A stretch of 64,000 nt of DNA from Variovorax sp. CF079 (GCF_900101545.1 NZ_FMZU01000026.1:1-64000), one strand, 5' to 3'; counted from the stretch's first letter, positions 17,494 through 27,068 are shown. The notes: generated by a model not told the origin, from the sequence alone. Program-made: numbers and translations.

Positions 17494-17990
17494 CAGCTCC
17501 GTTCCGCATAGAGGCGCTGGCGCCGGAGCATGACCGCGCGGGCTTTGCCTGCGGGAGCGATCCGCTCGACAAGTATTTGAGAGAGCAAGCGTCGCAGGAC
17601 ATACGTCGCCGCACCAGTGCCTGCTACGTCGCGATCGACAACCGGACGGATGCGGTCACGGGGTATTACACCCTGGCCGCTGGCAGCGTTCCACTCACAG
17701 GCCTTTCCGAGGCGATGGCGAAGAAACTGCCGCGCTATCCCCTCGTTCCTGTGGCACGCATTGGCCGTCTTGCAGTGAGTGTGGCGTTTCAGAAGAGGCA
17801 GCTTGGAGCAGCACTGCTGTGGGATGCAGGGTTGCGCGCAATGCAGTCGGGCATGGGCGTCTTCGCGTTGGTTGTCGATGCCAAGGATAAGGTTGCAGCC
17901 GCGTTTTACGAGCATCACGGATTCACTGCATTCAGCGGCAACCCACTGACCTTCATCCTTCCGATCGCGACCCTCGCGAACAAGAACTGA
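17490..17990 (+). CDS. GNAT acetyltransferase toxin (TacT-like)
   Basis: 166 residues starting GTG 17490 inside the antitoxin stop. It begins with the TacT hallmark (FACGSDPLDKYLREQASQD) and has the acetyl-CoA loop region RIGRLAVSVAFQKRQLGAAL plus a C-terminal AAAFYEHHGFTAF. Known relatives acetylate aminoacyl-tRNA and stop translation. Length and gene order match complete active modules. Confidence 0.9.
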   Translation: MTAPFRIEALAPEHDRAGFACGSDPLDKYLREQASQDIRRRTSACYVAIDNRTDAVTGYYTLAAGSVPLTGLSEAMAKKLPRYPLVPVARIGRLAVSVAFQKRQLGAALLWDAGLRAMQSGMGVFALVVDAKDKVAAAFYEHHGFTAFSGNPLTFILPIATLANKN

Positions 17991-18100
17991 ACGTGCCACG
18001 CGGCCTCCAGGTCGTCAAGCTTGTCGCGCCCTGTCACTGCCTGAGTCGCCAAGCTTCAGTCAGAATCACTGCGCTTGTCGCGAATGTTGAGGGGGAACCT

Positions 18101-18589
18101 ATGCCTCGTGAATCCAGTTTGACCGACGAGCTGCGCATGCTATTGCATTCGCGCCGTACGGCCGCCCTAGGCACTGTGGGTGATGACGGAGCGCCGTTTG
18201 TTTCCATGATCCCGTTCGCGGTGGAGCCATCTCTTGGATGCCTGATCATTCATGTCAGCGACTTGGCCGCCCATACGCGCTACCTCCGAGACCGGCCCAA
18301 GGTATCCGTGCTTGTCATGCAGCACGAGCTGCCTGGTGAGCCGGTGCATGCGCTTCCACGCGCTACTCTGGGGGGCGACGCCGACGTGCTGGAGAGCAAC
18401 AGGCCGGAGTGGGAGCCGTGCCGAGCCGCATACCTGGCGCGCTTTCCTGAGGCAGAGCCCATGACGCAGCTGGACGATTTCCGGTTTGTCGCAGTTCATG
18501 TCCATCACGCCCGCCAGATCTCAGGGTTCGCAGCGGCGCGTGACGTTGGCGAGGAAGAGCTCCAACGCGCCTTGCGCGCCGAGGCGTAA
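18101..18589 (+). CDS. Pyridoxamine 5'-phosphate oxidase-fold protein (HugZ-like)
   Basis: 162 residues with the split-barrel FMN-binding fold seen in HugZ/PNPOx relatives: LLHSRRTAALGTVGDDGAPF, VSMIPFAVEP, LIIHVSDLAAHTRYLRDRPK and AHTRY-type phosphate contacts. Probable small flavin- or heme-related oxidoreductase; substrate unknown. ATG 18101 follows a G-rich ribosome site. It lies 110 bases after the GNAT toxin and is probably unrelated to it. Confidence 0.82.
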   Translation: MPRESSLTDELRMLLHSRRTAALGTVGDDGAPFVSMIPFAVEPSLGCLIIHVSDLAAHTRYLRDRPKVSVLVMQHELPGEPVHALPRATLGGDADVLESNRPEWEPCRAAYLARFPEAEPMTQLDDFRFVAVHVHHARQISGFAAARDVGEEELQRALRAEA

Positions 18590-18965
18590 CGCAATGCATT
18601 AGTCAGAATGCCGGCGCGTTCGGCGTTCATCTGCAACCGCTGGACCTTGGCCGCTGGAGGCTACCGGCGCCCCACGCAAACGAGCGCCAACGCCATCAGG
18701 CGTGCTTTTGCAACGCTTCGCCGAAGGATGAGCAATGCGCCGCCGATTCCATGTCCAGCACCTGGCGCGATGCCGTGCGGTCACATGCCAGGTAGACCCT
18801 GCTTGAGTTCGGCGATGAGCGCCGAAGCGAGTTTGCCGGTGCGCCCGCCTCTGGCCCGGCTTCGGCAGGTCAGCGCCACATCTGTGCTGAATGTCCGGAT
18901 GTGGCCATGCGGGTTCGAAGAACATCCGGGTCTTGGCGGACATCAGGGCAGTGAGATTGACGCAA
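18590..18965. other. Intergenic, no supported gene
   Basis: 376 bases between two convergent PNPOx-fold genes. Short open frames exist on both strands but none has a ribosome site or recognisable protein character. Minus-strand phrases such as ASALIAELKQGLPG hint at an old coding remnant. Confidence 0.4.
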
Positions 18966-19418
18966 TCAGCAAATGATGAGTTCCGTATGCCCGAAGCCCT
19001 TGGAATAATCGAGCACGGAAATGACCGAGGGCGTGACGCGGAACAGGCGAACCTCGTCCGGGCTCGGCATCTTCATCGGCAGAGGCCCCGCCTCAGGGTA
19101 TTTCAGAGGTAGCAGGCGCAGGACTTTCTCCGCTTCGGCCCGATCATCCACCGCATGCGCACGTGCAGCCATCGACAAGCCGGTGATCGCCATCAAATCC
19201 GCCGTGTCGTGGTCGATCGTCAGCGAGAGTCGATCATCTCGCGCCAGGTTTTTTGCCTTCTGACTGTCCAGCCCGCAGAGAAAGTACAGCGTCAGGCCTT
19301 CGTTCACGTAGCCGACCGTCGTTGCCTGCGGCCAGCCATCCGGGCGCAGCGTCGCAACTGTCATGATTCGATGTTGATCCAACAGCGCCAGGATCTTCCG
19401 TCTGATCTCGTCGTCCAT
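18966..19418 (-). CDS. Pyridoxamine 5'-phosphate oxidase-fold protein
   Basis: 150 residues of the general-stress/PNPOx split-barrel family: IMTVATLRPDGWPQATTVGY, YFLCGLDSQKAKNLARDDRL, SLTIDHDTADLMAITGLSMA. Probably binds FMN or F420. ATG 19418 is used rather than the upstream start because the conserved helix MDDEIRRKILALLDQ begins there. Faces the other PNPOx-fold gene tail to tail; the two are only distantly similar. Confidence 0.82.
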   Translation of the reverse strand: MDDEIRRKILALLDQHRIMTVATLRPDGWPQATTVGYVNEGLTLYFLCGLDSQKAKNLARDDRLSLTIDHDTADLMAITGLSMAARAHAVDDRAEAEKVLRLLPLKYPEAGPLPMKMPSPDEVRLFRVTPSVISVLDYSKGFGHTELIIC

Positions 19419-19552
19419 GAGTCGCCTCCACAATCGTCAAAAAGGGGCCACCCCATTTTGGGCTTGGTTGGCGACTCGGCCTTGATCTTGATCAAGGCCT
19501 GACCGCATCGGGTCGAATGCGCGCCTTGGCGGGGTAACCGTGACTGGCTACC

Positions 19553-19576
19553 TCTCAGTCGACTTCTCAGTCGACT
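19553..19576. repeat. Tandem 12-mer TCTCAGTCGACT x2
   Basis: Two perfect copies side by side in the region between the minus-strand PNPOx gene and the plus-strand peptidase operon. GTCGAC within each unit is itself palindromic. Confidence 0.6.
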
Positions 19577-19996
19577 CTTGCCGTCGGTCGCGACTGGCTG
19601 CTCCTGGCCGCCCCCGATTGCCGAAGTTGGCATTGCTCGCGTCGGAAGTCCGGCGCGCGCGTTCGCAATGCTTGCGCCGCGCATCTTCGTCCTCATCTGG
19701 AGTCACGCATCCGGTGCCTTCAGCGCAGCCTTCGGGATTCTTGGAGACAGCGCTCGACCATCACTTGGTCTGCGGACTGCATGCCGAGCGACTCTCGAGT
19801 CACGGAATTTCTCCACCAGGCTTACTTCTTCATCGCGAAGCCATGCAGTGGCAGCAGCAGGCGATTGGGCTTCGGACATATCCCCTTTGTCTGATGCGCC
19901 ACGGCCCGCGGCACGTCACGATGCGCGTCGGGGAGTTGGAGGTGGCGTGGGCGTCCCTCGGCGGAAATCGCCAAGCTGCAAACTGAAGGAGTGATC

Positions 19997-22042
19997 ATGG
20001 TCGGAGACCGGCTGGCCGCTGCGCAGCGGGGTATCGCGCTCGCCGAGGTCATCGAGTCAGCGCCCATTGCGCCAGCAAGCGGGAAACGAGTTGCGCGCGC
20101 CGCGAAGGCGGTGGGTCGTGTCGGCGCGCCGGCGCCAACACGGGCCGGGCGAGCGCCGTCAAGGGGCGCCGCCGGCGCGTTCACCGGCCCGTTTCTGTCA
20201 CCGTCCTCTTTGACGAGGGTCGAGCGGCTGAAGCTCGTCGACGGTGTCGAGCGCGTCATCGAAGGTGTGTTCGCGCACCTGCCGCTCAAGCGCGCGCGCT
20301 ACGGCGTCGACCCGGTGCAGCGGCTGCGCATCCTGCGCACGCAGGTCGACCAGTTGTCGAGCGACGAATTCCACATCGAGCTGGCCGACGTGGTGACGCG
20401 GCTGCGCGATGCGCACACGCGCTACGCCGGCCCGGCGAGCCTGTCGACCAAGGTCGCGGCCCTGCCTTTCCTGGTCGAGATGTTCGGCCCTGCCGCCTCT
20501 CCGACCTACGTCGTCACCCGCGTCGCCGCCGGACTGGACGCGGCCTTCAAGCCAGGCGTGGTGCTGGAGTTCTGGAACGGCGTGCCGATCGACAAGGCCG
20601 TGCGCCGACACGCTGACGAGGAGGTCGGCGGACGCACCGACAGCCAGCGCGCATGGTCGGTCCAGAGCCTGACCCTGCGCTCGCTGCAGTACGGCCCGCC
20701 GCCCGACGAATACTGGGTCGTGGTCGGCTACCGCAGCAGCGCGGCCGACGGCGCTCCGACGGGTTCGCCCCGCGAGATCAAGATACCCTGGCGCGTCGTC
20801 GACCCGGGCGAGATCGACGAGATGCTGCCGAGCGGACCTACCGGCCGCGCGGCCACGCGCCTGCGGCGCACGCGCGCGGTCGATCCGGCGGCAGCGATCG
20901 CGCGCCGCGCCAAGATGCTGCTCTTCGCGCCCGGCGCGCTGACCGGCGAGCAGGCCAGTGCGCAGCCGACGCCGAAGTCGTCGTCCGGTCGCAAGGCGCC
21001 GACCGCCGAGGTCATCGCGACCGAGCTCACGGGCACGCTCAAGGCCACGTCGCTGGCCCAGCCGGGCGGAGCCATCGCCTACTTGCGCATCTACGGCTTC
21101 GACGTCCCGCCGGAGGACTTCATCCCCGAGCTACAACGGCTCATCCCTCTGCTGCCGGACAACGGGCTCATCATCGACGTGCGCGGCAACCCGGGCGGCT
21201 ACATCCTGGCGGCGGAATCAGCGCTGCAGCTCTTCACGCCCAGGCCGATCCAGCCGACACGCTTCTCGATCCTGTGCACTGCCTTCACGCGCACGCTCGC
21301 CGCACTGCCGGGCATGGAAGGAGAGCTCGGGCCGTGGAAGGAGTCGCTCGAAGCGGCGGTGCGCAACGGCGAGCTGTATTCGCAGCCGCTGCCCATCACG
21401 AGCTTCGCGGAGTGCAACGCGATCGGCCAGCAGTACGGCGGGCCGGTCGTTCTCGTGGCTGACTCCACAACCTACTCCTCCGGCGATCTGTTCAGCGCGG
21501 GCTTCGTAGACAACGGCATCGGCCCCTTCGTCTGCGTCGGCGAGGCCACCGGTGCCGGCGGCGCGAACGTCTGGGACTACGAGGATCTGCGCCCGCTGAT
21601 GGCCGGCACCGACTTCGAGCTGCCGACGCTGCCCGACGGCATCGGCATGTCCTTCGCGTTCCGTCGCGCGACCCGCGCGGGCCCGTCGGAAGGCCTGCCG
21701 ATCGAGGACGTCGGCATCGGCGGCACGCCGTACGCGATGACGCGCGACGACCTGCTTGCCGGCAACCCGGACCTGCTGGCCCATTGCTTCGAGCTCCTCA
21801 AGCAGCAGCGCCGAAGCAGCCTGATCGTCGAGGCGAGCAAGGCCGCGCGCGAGATCACCGTGCGGCACGCCGGGCTGACGCGGCTGGACGTGCTCTTCGA
21901 CGGCCATCCGGGCAGCAGCCATGCCCTGCGCGCGCGAGCGCCGGTGGTCGTGCCGTACCCGGCCGGCACCAAGGTGGTCGAACTGTTCGGCTTCGGCGGC
22001 GAGGAACTGCTGCAGAAGCGGCGCGTGGACGCACGCCGCTGA
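19997..22042 (+). CDS. S41-family (tail-specific-like) peptidase
   Basis: 681 residues. The C-terminal half is an S41 serine peptidase: GLIIDVRGNPGGYIL, the catalytic-Ser region VADSTTYSSGDLFSAGF, and GEATGAGGANVWDY. The N-terminal ~100 residues are basic and low-complexity (arginine/alanine rich) without a classical signal peptide. A long proline/serine linker separates the middle domain. ATG 19997 has AAGGAG five bases upstream. First gene of a four-gene operon, 31 bases ahead of the next. Substrate unknown. Confidence 0.85.
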   Translation: MVGDRLAAAQRGIALAEVIESAPIAPASGKRVARAAKAVGRVGAPAPTRAGRAPSRGAAGAFTGPFLSPSSLTRVERLKLVDGVERVIEGVFAHLPLKRARYGVDPVQRLRILRTQVDQLSSDEFHIELADVVTRLRDAHTRYAGPASLSTKVAALPFLVEMFGPAASPTYVVTRVAAGLDAAFKPGVVLEFWNGVPIDKAVRRHADEEVGGRTDSQRAWSVQSLTLRSLQYGPPPDEYWVVVGYRSSAADGAPTGSPREIKIPWRVVDPGEIDEMLPSGPTGRAATRLRRTRAVDPAAAIARRAKMLLFAPGALTGEQASAQPTPKSSSGRKAPTAEVIATELTGTLKATSLAQPGGAIAYLRIYGFDVPPEDFIPELQRLIPLLPDNGLIIDVRGNPGGYILAAESALQLFTPRPIQPTRFSILCTAFTRTLAALPGMEGELGPWKESLEAAVRNGELYSQPLPITSFAECNAIGQQYGGPVVLVADSTTYSSGDLFSAGFVDNGIGPFVCVGEATGAGGANVWDYEDLRPLMAGTDFELPTLPDGIGMSFAFRRATRAGPSEGLPIEDVGIGGTPYAMTRDDLLAGNPDLLAHCFELLKQQRRSSLIVEASKAAREITVRHAGLTRLDVLFDGHPGSSHALRARAPVVVPYPAGTKVVELFGFGGEELLQKRRVDARR

Positions 22043-22073
22043 CACGGCTCACACAACAACAAGGAGCACGCTC

Positions 22074-23303
22074 TTGACTTTCCGCATCTCCTGGGCCGCA
22101 CTCGTCGCGGTCTCGTCGTTCTGCTGCGCGACAGCGTCGGCCCAGTTTCCCGACGCCCGCGACACGCCGCCGGCGGGCTGGGCCGGGCCGGTCTTCAAGC
22201 TGAAGCAGGACTACCCGCAGACGCTGCCCGCCGTCGGCTCGCGCCCGTGGATGAGCTTCGACTTCCGCACCCAGCCCAACGAGTACATCAAGGCGGTGCT
22301 CGACTACGCGCTGGAGGGCAACAAGCAGGTCGACTTCGTGGTGCAGAACAACACGACGCGCGGCTGGTACCACGCCCCGTGGATGCACGTCGGCGCGGCC
22401 GGCCGCGAGTTCGTGCGCGGGCTCACGCGCGAGCGTAGTTCGCGCCCCGGCGAACTGGCCCCGACCCAGACGGGCACTTTCGAGAACTGGGCCGTCAGCG
22501 TCTACAACCCGCGCGGTGGCTACACGCTAGGGCGCGTGTGGAAGGACCCGGACGCACCGAACCCGAGTGTCGCGAAGTTCCCGGTGGGCGCCGTCAGCGT
22601 CAAGCTGATCTTCACCGAGGCGCCGGTGAGCCAGGTGCCCTACCTCGCGGGCTCGGTGGAATGGCAGGCCGACATCAACCGTAGCCGCAACACCAACCCG
22701 CGGCCCACGCTGCGCCTGCTGCAGGTCGACGTGGCGGTGCGCGATAGCCGTGCGGCCTCGACCACGGGCTGGGTCTTCGGCACCTTCGTCTACGACGGCA
22801 ACGCGCCCGGCGCGACGCCCTGGGACAAGCTGGTGCCCGTCGGCCTCATGTGGGGCAACGACCCAACCCGCGTGGGGACCGGCCAGGCGCTGCAGCAGAC
22901 CAAGATCAACGCCGACCTGCAGATCCCGCAGCATCTGGGCTTCGAGAAACGGCTCAACGGGCCGGTGGACAACCCGCGCTCGTCCTGTCTGTCGTGCCAT
23001 TCGACGGCACAGGTGCAGACCAACCTCTCGCGCCCGACGCGCGCGGCGATACCGCCGGCCGGCGCAACGGCGGCGACGCTGCGCCTGTACTTCCGCAACA
23101 TCAAGTCGGGCACGCCCTTCGATTCGAACGCGCTCGCGCTCGACTACTCGCTGCAGCTGCAGAACGGCATCGCGAACTGGGCGCAGACCGAAGGCCCGTC
23201 GTCGAGCCCGCAGGGCGGCGCGCGCGCCACCATCGGCGCGGCTCCGCGGCGGCTCGACGGCTCGCACGGCATCAACATCCGGCCCGCGGGCAGGGACGAC
23301 TGA
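22074..23303 (+). CDS. Exported protein with a CxxCH heme-binding motif
   Basis: 409 residues from a TTG start (22074) with AAGGAG seven bases upstream. Signal peptide of about 24 residues ending TASA|QF. A c-type heme motif (SSCLSCHS) sits near two thirds of the length, preceded by GFEKRLNGPVDNPRS, so it is probably a periplasmic mono-heme protein. The rest contains Trp/Gly-rich beta-type sequence without a family I can name. Second gene of the operon; its stop is 3 bases before the amidohydrolase start. Confidence 0.75.
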   Translation: MTFRISWAALVAVSSFCCATASAQFPDARDTPPAGWAGPVFKLKQDYPQTLPAVGSRPWMSFDFRTQPNEYIKAVLDYALEGNKQVDFVVQNNTTRGWYHAPWMHVGAAGREFVRGLTRERSSRPGELAPTQTGTFENWAVSVYNPRGGYTLGRVWKDPDAPNPSVAKFPVGAVSVKLIFTEAPVSQVPYLAGSVEWQADINRSRNTNPRPTLRLLQVDVAVRDSRAASTTGWVFGTFVYDGNAPGATPWDKLVPVGLMWGNDPTRVGTGQALQQTKINADLQIPQHLGFEKRLNGPVDNPRSSCLSCHSTAQVQTNLSRPTRAAIPPAGATAATLRLYFRNIKSGTPFDSNALALDYSLQLQNGIANWAQTEGPSSSPQGGARATIGAAPRRLDGSHGINIRPAGRDD

Positions 23304-23306
23304 ACG

Positions 23307-24962
23307 ATGGCCACCAAGAAGCCCATCGATCCGGCGGACAGCCCGAGGGTCGTGCTCGAAGGTCGCGTCGTCACGATGAACGGCAACGCCGAGGTGATTG
23401 CCAACGGCCGCGTCTACACGCACAACGGCGACATCGTCGCGGTGCAGGAGGCGACGGCGCCGGCGCCCGCGGGCTTCGGCAACACGGCGGTGAGCGCCAC
23501 GGGCGGCACGATCTACCCCGGCTTCATCGACCTGCACAACCACATGCCCTACAACGTGCTGCCGCTGTGGCAGGTGCCGAAGAAGTTCAGCAACCGCGGC
23601 CAGTGGGGCCGCCACGCCGAGTATCACAGCAAGATCTCCGCGCCGATGCAGACGCTCGCGGCCACGCCCGAGCTGCTGGCGTCCATCTGCCGCTACGTCG
23701 AGGCCAAGGCGCTGGTCGGCGGCACCACCACCGGCCAGGGCATCACGCTGGCGAACCAGTCGGGCATCCGGCGCTACTTCCGCGGCGTGGTGCGCAACGT
23801 CGAGGCCACCGACGACGAAGCCTCGCTGCCCGCGGCCTCGACGCGCGTGCCCGACGTGGCGGCCAAGGACGCGCAGACTTTTCTCACGCGGCTGAAGAAG
23901 GAGAAGAGCTGCTACCTGCTGCACCTCTCCGAAGGCACCGACGCGACCGCGCGCCGCGCCTTCCAGTCGCTGCAGATCGGCGGCGCCAGCTGGGCGATCA
24001 CGCCCTCGCTCTGCGGCATCCACGCGGCGGCGCTGCAGGCGCCGGACTTCGAGGTCCTCGCAGCCAACGGCGGCAGCATGGTGTGGTCGCCCTTCAGCAA
24101 CATGCTGCTGTACGGCCGCACCGCCGACATCGCCGCGGCCAAGGCGGCCGGCGTGCCGATCTCGCTCGGCTGCGACTGGGCGCCCTCGGGCAGCCGCAAC
24201 CTGCTCAACGAGCTCAAGGTCGCGCACATTTTCAGCGAGGCCAATGGCGGGATCTTCACGGCGCGCGAACTGGTCGCGATGGTCACGCGCGAGCCGGCCG
24301 GGCTGCTCGGCTGGGACCGCGTGGTCGGCACCATCGAGGTGGGCAAGCGCGCCGATCTCCTCGTGGTCGAGGGCACGGCAGGCGACCCCTACCAACAACT
24401 CATCCGCGCCAAGGAGTCGGACCTCGCGCTCGTGATGATCAACGGCGTCGGTCGCATCGGCGACGCGGCGCTGATGCGCAAGCTGGGCTTTGCCGGCGAG
24501 ACGCTCAAGATCGGCGGCGCCAACCACATGCTGTTCCTCGCGCACCCGGCCGAAGATCCGCTGACGCAGAACCTCACGCTCTCCGCCGCAGGCGATCGCC
24601 TGACCCGCGCGCTGCGTGGTCTGCCCGCGCTCGCGCGCATGGCCGAGCGCCCGCGGCCGATCTCGCCGATGGCGATGGCGCGCGCCGGCGCCAACACCTG
24701 GCGGCTGGCGCTCGACGAGATCCTCGACACGGGCGTCGAACTGCGCGCCAACCTGCCGGTGCGCGTGCCCGGCGGCCGCACGCTGCGGGCCGCGGCGATG
24801 CGGCCGGTGTTCGCGGAAACGAAGAAGCTCTCGGCCGCCGTCATGCCGCTCGCCATCGATGCGCTGACCGTTGTCGACGATCCCGGCTACCTCGACGCGC
24901 TGGACACGCAGAGGAACGTCCCAGACACGATCAAGGAGGGGCTGCGCGACCTCTGGTCGTGA
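23307..24962 (+). CDS. Amidohydrolase-superfamily metal hydrolase
   Basis: 551 residues. Metal ligands of the amidohydrolase barrel are visible: the first HxH in GFIDLHNHMPYN, a His region in YLLHLSEGTD, and the catalytic Asp in LGCDWAPSG. The composite beta-sandwich formed by the N- and C-terminal parts (VGKRADLLVVEG) is typical of imidazolonepropionase/atrazine-chlorohydrolase relatives. A C-terminal extension of ~150 residues follows. No signal peptide. Third gene of the operon; 13 bases to the next start. Substrate unknown. Confidence 0.85.
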   Translation: MATKKPIDPADSPRVVLEGRVVTMNGNAEVIANGRVYTHNGDIVAVQEATAPAPAGFGNTAVSATGGTIYPGFIDLHNHMPYNVLPLWQVPKKFSNRGQWGRHAEYHSKISAPMQTLAATPELLASICRYVEAKALVGGTTTGQGITLANQSGIRRYFRGVVRNVEATDDEASLPAASTRVPDVAAKDAQTFLTRLKKEKSCYLLHLSEGTDATARRAFQSLQIGGASWAITPSLCGIHAAALQAPDFEVLAANGGSMVWSPFSNMLLYGRTADIAAAKAAGVPISLGCDWAPSGSRNLLNELKVAHIFSEANGGIFTARELVAMVTREPAGLLGWDRVVGTIEVGKRADLLVVEGTAGDPYQQLIRAKESDLALVMINGVGRIGDAALMRKLGFAGETLKIGGANHMLFLAHPAEDPLTQNLTLSAAGDRLTRALRGLPALARMAERPRPISPMAMARAGANTWRLALDEILDTGVELRANLPVRVPGGRTLRAAAMRPVFAETKKLSAAVMPLAIDALTVVDDPGYLDALDTQRNVPDTIKEGLRDLWS

Positions 24963-24975
24963 ACGCCGCCGCACC

Positions 24976-25839
24976 ATGGCCCTCCTGCGCGACGCATTGA
25001 ACGATTTCACCATCAACTGGCGCAACGACCTCACGCCCGCCTGGCGCTCGGTGCTCGCCGGCGCCAGCCCCAACCCGACTGCCGTCGGCAACGCGCTCAC
25101 CTACGACGACCTGCAGCCCATCTACCCGTCGCGGCGCGACAAGCCTCTGCCCGGCGCACGCGCCGATGCCCACGTGTTCCGCGCTTTCGACGGCCTCACG
25201 CCCGCGAAGGTGCGCTGCGTCCTGATCGGCCAGGACCCCTACCCCGCGCTGAGCCGCGCGACCGGCCGCTCCTTCGAGCAGGGTGACATCGACGCCTGGG
25301 GTCTGCCCGCCGCGTCGGTCGCGAACAGCCTGCGCGTGCTGCTGCGCATGATGGTCGCGGCGCGCACCAACGATCCGGCCGTGCTGAAGATGAGCTGGAC
25401 CACCTTCGTTCGCCACATCGCGACGCCCGCCGTCGCGCTCGAATCGCCGCGCGCCCTCTTCGACAAGCTGCAGCAGACGCAGGGCGTGCTCTTCCTCAAT
25501 GCCGGGCTCACCATCACGCGCTACCAGTCCGGTGGCGCGCCGGAGCAGACGCGCGGCCACATCCCCTTCTGGCGGCCGGTGGTCGGCCAGGTGCTGCGAT
25601 CGATGGCGACGCGAACGAGCGGACAGGTGGTTTTCCTCTGCCTCGGCCAACTTGCGCAAAAGCTGCTCGCCAACGAAGGCGTAAAGCTCGCTGCCACCCA
25701 GGCGGGCACCTGGGAAACGCGTGCCGGCGAGGTCGCGCTGCCGCACCCGGTGGCCCCGGGCTTCATCAACGGGCCGAATCCGTTCGCAGCGGTCAACGCG
25801 AAGCTCGTGGCCTTCGGAGCGGCGCCGATCGCCTGGTAG
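24976..25839 (+). CDS. Uracil-DNA-glycosylase-fold protein, divergent
   Basis: 287 residues. UDG landmarks in order: GQDPYP at residues 85-90 (family-1 motif GQDPYH with His changed to Pro; catalytic-type Asp87 kept), FLNAGLTITR, VVFLCLGQLAQKLL, and LPHPVAPG where UNG has the HPSPLS loop. It is thus a UNG-like fold with altered substrate-loop residues. Longer than E. coli Ung because of N-terminal and middle extensions. Last gene of the S41-heme-amidohydrolase operon, an unusual setting for a repair enzyme. Confidence 0.78.
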   Translation: MALLRDALNDFTINWRNDLTPAWRSVLAGASPNPTAVGNALTYDDLQPIYPSRRDKPLPGARADAHVFRAFDGLTPAKVRCVLIGQDPYPALSRATGRSFEQGDIDAWGLPAASVANSLRVLLRMMVAARTNDPAVLKMSWTTFVRHIATPAVALESPRALFDKLQQTQGVLFLNAGLTITRYQSGGAPEQTRGHIPFWRPVVGQVLRSMATRTSGQVVFLCLGQLAQKLLANEGVKLAATQAGTWETRAGEVALPHPVAPGFINGPNPFAAVNAKLVAFGAAPIAW

Positions 25840-26343
25840 CGCGCCTGGACCAAGAGCCTCGGGCCAGAGTCCTCGAGTTTCGGGGGGTGACAATCGACGT
25901 GGCGCACCGTCTTGTTGGAAGGCCGAAAGGTCCGCTGGCCGCAGCCCCTTTGGGCAGCAGGTTCGGGACTTCGGCTACCAGTTGCGCCAGTTTGACGCAA
26001 TGCTGCGCGCGCATGCCGCTCGTCACAAGAGTTGACGTCGTTGACGATGCGCGTTCCGAGCAGCCCATCCGCGCTGACCTGGGCAGACAACCTCACGCGC
26101 GGCGGCGACCACGTGATCGTGAACTATAGGCGTAAGACCGGGGGCCAGAAGGGCGGTGGCCACATCTCGCCGCTCAGCGCCTGCGACGCTGCGTCAGACT
26201 CTTTCTCGTGCTCGATGTCAACCCGGCTGGAGTCCCGCCATTTCGCCTGCGTTCGTGCGCGCGGACCTTCTACCTTGAGTACAGTCCGGGAGTTCCATTG
26301 ATCGTTGGCCGGGCTCGTGTCTCAACCCTGCCGGATAACGCCC
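25840..26343. other. Intergenic, no supported gene
   Basis: About 500 bases. Fragments such as GYQLRQFDAMLRAHAARHKS (plus strand, to 26035) look protein-like but have no start or ribosome site. Nothing else is recognised. Confidence 0.35.
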
Positions 26344-26685
26344 ATGAGTTCGCCCAGACCCCCAACCCCGCACGAGTTCGCCGTACTGCGTGTGCTTCGC
26401 GCCGAGGCTGAGAACCTGCCGCGCACCGCCGCAAGGATGGCGGCGACCTATCTGCCCACCATCGAGTTGCCCACCACTTGGCGGCCGGTGCTGGCACGAG
26501 CGCTCGAGAAGCGAGCCGATGACGCGACATGTCCGCCGCTTGATGAACTGCAAGCCGAGTACGGCAGATGGGGCGCATGGCTGCCTGCCGCCTATCACGG
26601 CGATGCAACGGACGCGCGCTTCTGGCTGGTGGGTCTGCAAGACCACGCGGCCGAGTACCTGCCCCGATCACCCCCCGCGCCGTGA
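26344..26685 (+). CDS. Hypothetical protein, 113 aa
   Basis: Starts MSSPRPPTPHEFAVLRVLRA; contains LPTTWRPVLARALEKRADD and a Trp-rich centre (YGRWGAWLPAAYHGD). Protein-like and single-domain, but no family recognised. No strong ribosome site at 26344. Followed by a decayed minus-strand regulator. Confidence 0.5.
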   Translation: MSSPRPPTPHEFAVLRVLRAEAENLPRTAARMAATYLPTIELPTTWRPVLARALEKRADDATCPPLDELQAEYGRWGAWLPAAYHGDATDARFWLVGLQDHAAEYLPRSPPAP

Positions 26686-26732
26686 CGGGGTAGACGTGCT
26701 TTTCGTGTTCATCGGTGCGCCTTGGGGAAGCG

Positions 26733-26995
26733 TCAGGGTCGCCAGGTGGTGTGCGAGACCGGCACCATGCCGTCCATGATCAGTTCGTAGACGAGCTGCT
26801 GCCCGCCCTTGAGATGGGTCAGGCTCAGCTCGGCGGCCTTGTCGCTGTCGCCGCTCTCGAAGGCCTGGATGATCTACTCGTGGCCGCCGCCCCAGCGCTG
26901 CGTCCTGCTCTCGACAGCCAGGCTGATCCAGAGGATTCTCAGCACCGATTCCTGGATGAAGGTCAGCCACCAGCAACAGGCCTGCGCCGCCCAGC
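26733..26995 (-). pseudogene. GntR/FCD regulator, C-terminal remnant
   Basis: The minus-strand frame reads WGGGHE, stop (TAG, 26874-26876), IIQAFESGDSDKAAELSL then THLKGGQQLVYELI. This is the end of an FCD-type GntR regulator with a CAG-to-TAG change. No N-terminal winged helix is left. It follows a decayed Bug receptor on the same strand. Confidence 0.6.
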
Positions 26996-27068
26996 ACCGT
27001 GTGGCGCGAGCGGCGCAGGCGCGAGGTGAGCTGCTTCCATTCATCCACCCGCGGCGCGGATTCCACGC

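Noticed and set aside
22527..25100. 857-codon minus-strand ORF across the heme protein, amidohydrolase and UDG genes
   Set aside because: Shadow frame of high-GC genes; composition is Arg/Ala/Val/His-rich and it crosses three well-supported genes.
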